Below, piece after piece: positions 7,301 through 9,226 of a stretch of DNA of 9,226 nt. The position numbers and the translations under genes are program-made. Source of the DNA: an uncultured Eubacteriales bacterium (GTDB taxonomy: Bacteria > Bacillota_A > Clostridia > Christensenellales > Aristaeellaceae); NCBI GenBank assembly GCA_902795555.1, contig CADBLV010000266.1, positions 1 through 9,226 of the forward strand. The letters run 5' to 3'. Each line of letters begins with the position of its first letter. Position 1 is the stretch's first letter. The notes below the pieces were generated by a model. The model was not told where the DNA came from, searched no databases, and saw nothing but the letters and a program-made list of their open reading frames with translations.

Positions 7301-8119
7301 GGAAGAAGCACCCGGCACGGAAGCGGCATCGGCCGGGACACCGCCGTCGTTCAGCGCGGCAGCCATCCTGCGGGCCGCCTCCGGATATTCCTCCTCGGAA
7401 AGCAGGGCTTCGTAAGCCGGCGTGAGGATTACTTCTTCCATATCCTCCAGGCTGCGCTGGCTGACGCAATCAAAAAAGCGGATGCTGTCCACTTCATCAT
7501 CAAAGAACTCCAGGCGCACCCCCTGATTCAGGGCCGGCGGATAGACATCCACAATGGCGCCGCGGCGGGCAAACTGGCCCTTTCCTTCCACCAGGCCCAC
7601 CCGCTCATAACCCATTCGGGACAGCTGATCCGTCAGACGCGCAGGCGGCAGCACGCCGCCCCGGCGAACCTGAAATGTCAGAGCCCGGAAGGGCTCCGGA
7701 CGACCCATCCGCTGGGAGAGCGACTCCACGCCGACACAGAGGATTCGGGTTTGCCCCCGGGTTACCGCCGCCAGGGTTTCCAGCCGTCTCCAGTTATTTT
7801 CCTGGGAACCGGCCGCACGGGTGAGATCCATCTCACCGGCAGGCAGAAAGGCACAGCCATCCGAGGGAAGGAATTCCGGGTCGTCAGCGGCAGTGGAGGA
7901 ACCCTGCGCTTCCAGAAGCTGGCGGACATCATCGGCGGCCCGGGATGCCTTCAGATCGTTATCCATCACCAGGAGCACCTTCCGTCCCCAGCTTCCCAGG
8001 CGAGCGGCCAGCGCAGCGGAAAGAACGGGAGGCAGCCCTGTCAGCGCCAGAGGCTTTCCTGCCGGGAGGGAGCATAATTCCTGCTCTCCGGGGATACGGA
8101 TCAAATCCAAGAGATTCAT
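4364..8119 (-). CDS. mfd: transcription-repair coupling factor Mfd, 1251 aa
   Basis: This DNA translocase removes RNA polymerase stalled at lesions and recruits UvrA for nucleotide excision repair. The UvrB-like N-terminal region (about 1-255) includes [15 protein letters not shown] (181-195) and [15 protein letters not shown] (203-217). The CarD-like RNA-polymerase-interacting domain spans about 545-625 ([34 protein letters not shown]). The RecG-like motor has Walker [10 protein letters not shown] (704-712), DEEQ (805-808), SATPIPRTL (831-839) and QLRGRVGRS (974-982). The TRG region follows at about 1011-1036, and the C-terminal regulatory domain lies around 1070-1220. It is longer than the usual 1150-1180 aa because of an Ala/Ser/Pro/Asp-rich insert at about 258-330 and a Ser-rich tail after 1225. 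The start at 8119 follows AAGGAG at 8 nt. It lies 133 nt after pth and overlaps lspA by 4 nt. Confidence 0.97.
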   Translation of the reverse strand: MNLLDLIRIPGEQELCSLPAGKPLALTGLPPVLSAALAARLGSWGRKVLLVMDNDLKASRAADDVRQLLEAQGSSTAADDPEFLPSDGCAFLPAGEMDLTRAAGSQENNWRRLETLAAVTRGQTRILCVGVESLSQRMGRPEPFRALTFQVRRGGVLPPARLTDQLSRMGYERVGLVEGKGQFARRGAIVDVYPPALNQGVRLEFFDDEVDSIRFFDCVSQRSLEDMEEVILTPAYEALLSEEEYPEAARRMAAALNDGGVPADAASVPGASSAAADLAFSSFSLLPDLPPLPDDDDEPGISDVLSAPVSASSAVVPASPSDASSASSLRLSRLMQEAENLQAGLPFRRMRAWLPVLTDHTATLADWFCPDLVILCEPDRLRTRVSDRQEGFAQDLENAVSRREAVSAQSALLAPWEQVLDELARVPMALVTEMLLSLGGIRPDQVISVDAVSLPGYHGQMRLLRDDMVSWREAGQKVFLLSGGASRGDRLRESLKEMGVEAEAVLPATLSRGFWLKDAQIVVVSDADIWGEGYRRAKSRRHAGERISTFTDLKTGDYVVHEDHGVGIFQGITRIQSEGAWRDYLLILYAGNDKLYVPVEQLSRVQRYIGNPSQPPKITRLGGGEWARQKGRVKEGLKKLAFDLKNLYAERSQNTGYAFSPDTAWQREFEDEFPWELTPDQAQSVREITEDMESNRNMDRLLCGDVGYGKTEVSLRAAFKAVVDNKQVALLAPTTILVQQHYHTIQKRFQHTGARVEYLSRFRTPKEQRQVLEKLAAGQVDIIVGTHRLLGKDVKFKDLGLLIVDEEQRFGVAHKEIIKNMKRQVDVLTLSATPIPRTLHMSMTGIRDMSVLETPPEERIPVQTVVTEYSDALIRDAILREAGRSGQVYFLYNRVQSIESFYTRLRALVPEVRIGVAHGQMSEHGLEDVMLDFYNGNYDVLLCTTIIENGLDVPSANTLIVYDAERFGLSQLYQLRGRVGRSNRQAYAYFTVRPSHLLSEAAQQRLEAIREFTEFGAGFRIALRDLEIRGAGNILGPEQHGHLATVGYDMYCRLMEETLAEVSGREVPRELETRVNLRVDAYLPGDYVSEEKQRMEMYKRIASIQTDEDRADVTDELIDRYGLLPPQVQILLDVSQLRALANRVGIAAVSRGKEGLIMRLDEKSVPSPMVFLQALSEADARLALSRRSTATLVLRDVPPSDEQALRDALRVLGRLNRAIDRLSRADASESSESSPDAVPDRELSGKEGRLS

Positions 8120-8127
8120 CACGGGTT

Positions 8128-8133
8128 CTCCTT
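8128..8133 (-). promoter_or_regulatory. Shine-Dalgarno site that fixes the mfd start
   Basis: AAGGAG on the minus strand sits 8 nt before the ATG at 8119. The frame stays open 53 codons further upstream, to 8278 inside pth, but that extension has no ribosome-binding site and does not look like Mfd, whereas MNLLDLI at 8119 resembles a normal Mfd N-terminus. Confidence 0.75.
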
Positions 8134-8186
8134 CTTCATCGGAATACGAATGAGTGGGCAAGGGTCGGAGACATCCTTCCATCGCA

Positions 8187-8251
8187 ATCCGCAAAGCGGA
8201 TGTGCGTTTCAAATCGTCAACGGGACAGAACGGCAGACATGAAATGTGCCG
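8187..8251 (-). other. two small hairpins in the pth-mfd gap
   Basis: Reading on the minus strand, a hairpin begins 1 nt after the pth stop codon (8231-8251). CGGCA and CAT pair with ATG and TGCCG, with a 2-nt bulge and a 3-nt loop. Further on, ATCCGC and GCGGAT form a perfect 6-bp stem with a 3-nt loop (8187-8201). Neither is followed by a T-run, so they are not convincing terminators. They may mark transcript processing or be incidental. No convincing promoter is seen in this 133-nt gap, so read-through from pth into mfd is likely. Confidence 0.35.
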
Positions 8252-8252
8252 T

Positions 8253-8918
8253 TCACAGAGGAGAGGAGGAAGCGGCATCCCGCGGACCGACCTGGAGAGA
8301 AGCGACCGCCTGAGACGCCTTTTCCGCGCCTTCCCGCGCCCAGATCAGGGCCAGATCAGCCGCTGCTTCAAAGGCCTGCTCCATCCTTTTCCTGTCCTCC
8401 GGCGAAAAGCGGCCCAAAACCCAGGAGACCAGATCCGCCCCTTCAGGCCGATCTCCCGTGCCGACACGGATGCGCGGGAACGCGTCCGTGCCCGTTTCCT
8501 CCACAATGGAGCGCATGCCGTTATGCGTGCCCGGACCGCCGTTTTTCCGGAAGCGCAGCTTTGCGGGCGGCAGATCGATATCATCATAGATGACCAGCAT
8601 TTGCTCCGGCGGAACCTGATACCAGTTCATCAGTTTTCGCACACACCGACCCGAGGCGTTCATAAACGTTTGCGGCTCGCAGAGGACAAGCTTCCGGGCG
8701 GCCGCCGGCGCGGCCCCGGCCCGGGTTGTTTCCGGCATGCCTGCCTCCGGGAGGACCAGCTCCGCCACGGCGCCTTCCAGCAAAAGCTTCCTTCGGAGGG
8801 AGACGCCAAGCCTGGCTGCCAGCCGATCCACCGTATCAAAGCCCGCGTTATGCCGGGTTCGGGCATATTCGTCACCGGGATTACCCAACCCCACAATCAG
8901 GACGATTTCCTTCTTCAT
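8253..8918 (-). CDS. pth: peptidyl-tRNA hydrolase, 221 aa
   Basis: This cytoplasmic enzyme cleaves the ester bond in peptidyl-tRNAs that drop off ribosomes, recycling the tRNA. All hallmark sites of bacterial Pth are present: GLGNPG (10-15, Asn13), TRHNAGF (21-27, catalytic His23), QTFMNASG (83-90, Asn87), YDDIDLP (111-117, Asp113), and GGPGTHNGMRSI (127-138, Asn133). They match E. coli Asn10, His20, Asn68, Asp93 and Asn114. It is longer than the usual 185-195 aa because of an Ala/Pro-rich stretch at about 57-75 between His23 and Asn87, plus a Ser-rich C-terminal tail. The start at 8918 follows GGGAG (8925-8929) at 6 nt. It heads the cluster and precedes mfd, as pth (spoVC) does in Bacillus subtilis. 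Confidence 0.95.
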   Translation of the reverse strand: MKKEIVLIVGLGNPGDEYARTRHNAGFDTVDRLAARLGVSLRRKLLLEGAVAELVLPEAGMPETTRAGAAPAAARKLVLCEPQTFMNASGRCVRKLMNWYQVPPEQMLVIYDDIDLPPAKLRFRKNGGPGTHNGMRSIVEETGTDAFPRIRVGTGDRPEGADLVSWVLGRFSPEDRKRMEQAFEAAADLALIWAREGAEKASQAVASLQVGPRDAASSSPL

Positions 8919-8959
8919 ATCCGTCTCCCGTCTAATCTCCCTTCCGCCATGAAGGCGCA

Positions 8960-9012
8960 GGAGATCTCCCTGATATCAAACACATTTCGCGAAAGGGAGG
9001 TTTCCCTTTCGC
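8960..9012. promoter_or_regulatory. cluster of palindromes between pth and asnA
   Basis: Within 53 nt there are four perfect dyads: GGAGATCTCC (8960-8969), TGATATCA (8971-8978), TTTCGCGAAA (8985-8994), and a 10-bp stem GCGAAAGGGA / TCCCTTTCGC (8989-8998 and 9003-9012) around a GGTT loop. No T-run follows the long stem on either strand. They sit in the divergent region upstream of pth, where operators or a 5' leader hairpin would be expected. The symmetry is seen directly; any regulator is unknown. Confidence 0.45.
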
Positions 9013-9079
9013 TGGGTATCAGTTTCTCATCTTTCCGGGACTCTGTCAAGCGAAAACCCTTCCTTTTTACGGGAAAACG

Positions 9080-9088
9080 TGATATGAT
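9080..9088 (+). promoter_or_regulatory. extended -10 promoter for the asnA-like gene
   Basis: TGATATGAT is an extended -10 (TGn followed by TATGAT at 9083-9088, five of six matches). The -35 at 17 nt spacing (TTCCTT) is weak, which an extended -10 can make up for. Transcription would start near 9095, giving a leader of about 90 nt before the ATG at 9184. Confidence 0.55.
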
Positions 9089-9130
9089 TGACCCGATATT
9101 CTGCTTCATCGGCAAGGACGCCGCAAGAGG

Positions 9131-9169
9131 CTGGAAAACAGATCCGCAAAGGCGCGGACGCTTTTCCAG
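9131..9169 (+). other. 39-nt hairpin in the asnA leader
   Basis: CTGGAAAA (9131-9138) pairs perfectly with TTTTCCAG (9162-9169). An inner stem TCCGC (9143-9147) / GCGGA (9154-9158) closes the loop AAAGGC, with an internal loop of CAGA against CGC. The hairpin ends just before the ribosome-binding site GAGAGG (9173-9178). A smaller stem, CGGC/GCCG, lies just upstream. No T-box signature or T-run is present, so it is not a recognisable T-box or terminator. It may affect mRNA stability or translation, or be an unrecognised leader element. Confidence 0.45.
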
Positions 9170-9183
9170 AAAGAGAGGTTTCC

Positions 9184-9226
9184 ATGAATCTGATTATTCC
9201 CCGAAACTACAATCCCGTTCTGAATC
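9184..9226 (+). CDS. asnA: start of aspartate-ammonia ligase (AsnA-like), partial
   Basis: Only the first 14 codons are in the window, reading MNLIIPRNYNPVLN, and the gene runs off the right edge. GAGAGG (9173-9178) lies 5 nt before the ATG. The peptide resembles the N-terminus of Firmicutes AsnA proteins, which begin with a (L)IIP-x-x-Y-x-P-x-L pattern before the RETE motif. AsnA makes asparagine from aspartate, ammonia and ATP in the cytoplasm. The call rests on a short stretch remembered from the family, so it is moderate. A promoter and a hairpin leader precede it. Confidence 0.65.
   Translation, partial: MNLIIPRNYNPVLN

Noticed and set aside
5348..8077. 909-codon plus-strand open frame
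   Set aside because: It lies entirely antisense to mfd, has no ribosome-binding site at its start, and its translation shows no family motif, while the minus-strand frame shows every Mfd motif. Long antisense frames are expected in GC-rich genes with strong third-position bias.
8215..8220. Internal mfd promoter with TTGACG on the minus strand
   Set aside because: No acceptable -10 hexamer lies at 16-19 nt.
8120..8278. 53-residue N-terminal extension of Mfd
   Set aside because: It overlaps pth, has no ribosome-binding site, and contains no Mfd-like sequence; the ATG at 8119 has AAGGAG at good spacing.
9021..9049. Minus-strand promoter for pth with TTGACA at 9044-9049
   Set aside because: The -35 is perfect, but at 16-18 nt spacing the best -10 (GAAACT, AAACTG or AGAAAC) is poor, so it is not listed as a feature even though a pth promoter must lie nearby.
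8915..9115. 66-codon minus-strand frame ending at the pth start
   Set aside because: It starts without a ribosome-binding site, runs through the intergenic palindromes, and its peptide has no recognisable features. Its TGA overlap with the pth ATG is probably incidental.
9095..9183. Cyclic-di-GMP-I riboswitch suggested by GGCAAG and GACGC near 9110-9122
   Set aside because: The rest of the conserved aptamer (paired halves and receptor) is absent; the resemblance is limited to a few bases.

Overview
The window suggests a moderately high-GC member of the Firmicutes, most likely Clostridia. The reasons are strong AGGAGG-type Shine-Dalgarno sites, GTG starts, a pth-mfd pair next to lspA-rluD (both neighbourhoods are typical of Firmicutes), and an AsnA-like N-terminus of the clostridial type. 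A finer placement, such as an uncultured gut or rumen Clostridia lineage, is only a guess.

Layout. Positions 1-686 hold no convincing protein gene. They contain a 63-nt strongly folding segment, five direct copies and one inverted copy of an 11-nt motif (GTTTCACACGA), a second short repeat (TTTTTGCACTC), two very short ORFs with good Shine-Dalgarno sites, and at the end a clear promoter. That promoter drives a plus-strand pair: a 440-aa aspartate kinase starting at a GTG (714-2036) and a dTDP-4-dehydrorhamnose reductase family protein (2079-2930). A rho-independent terminator follows at 2961-2991.

Converging on this pair from the right is a four-gene minus-strand cluster, read in the order pth (peptidyl-tRNA hydrolase), mfd (transcription-repair coupling factor), lspA (signal peptidase II) and rluD (RluA/RluD-family pseudouridine synthase). 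The mfd stop and lspA start overlap by 4 nt, and rluD begins 25 nt after lspA. The plus-strand terminator hairpin overlaps the last codons of rluD and carries its stop codon in the loop. A divergent intergenic region (8919-9183) rich in palindromes separates pth from the first 14 codons of a plus-strand gene that looks like asnA (aspartate-ammonia ligase), which has an extended -10 promoter and a hairpin leader.

How the genes fit together. The minus-strand cluster is housekeeping: recycling of peptidyl-tRNA, rescue of stalled RNA polymerase coupled to repair, lipoprotein maturation and rRNA modification. The plus-strand genes at both ends use aspartate (lysC towards lysine/threonine/methionine, asnA towards asparagine), while the rmlD homologue belongs to activated deoxysugar synthesis. 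Mfd and Pth both carry Ala/Ser/Pro-rich insertions, the one in Mfd being about 70 residues. The part least explained by known genes is the repeat-bearing 5' region.
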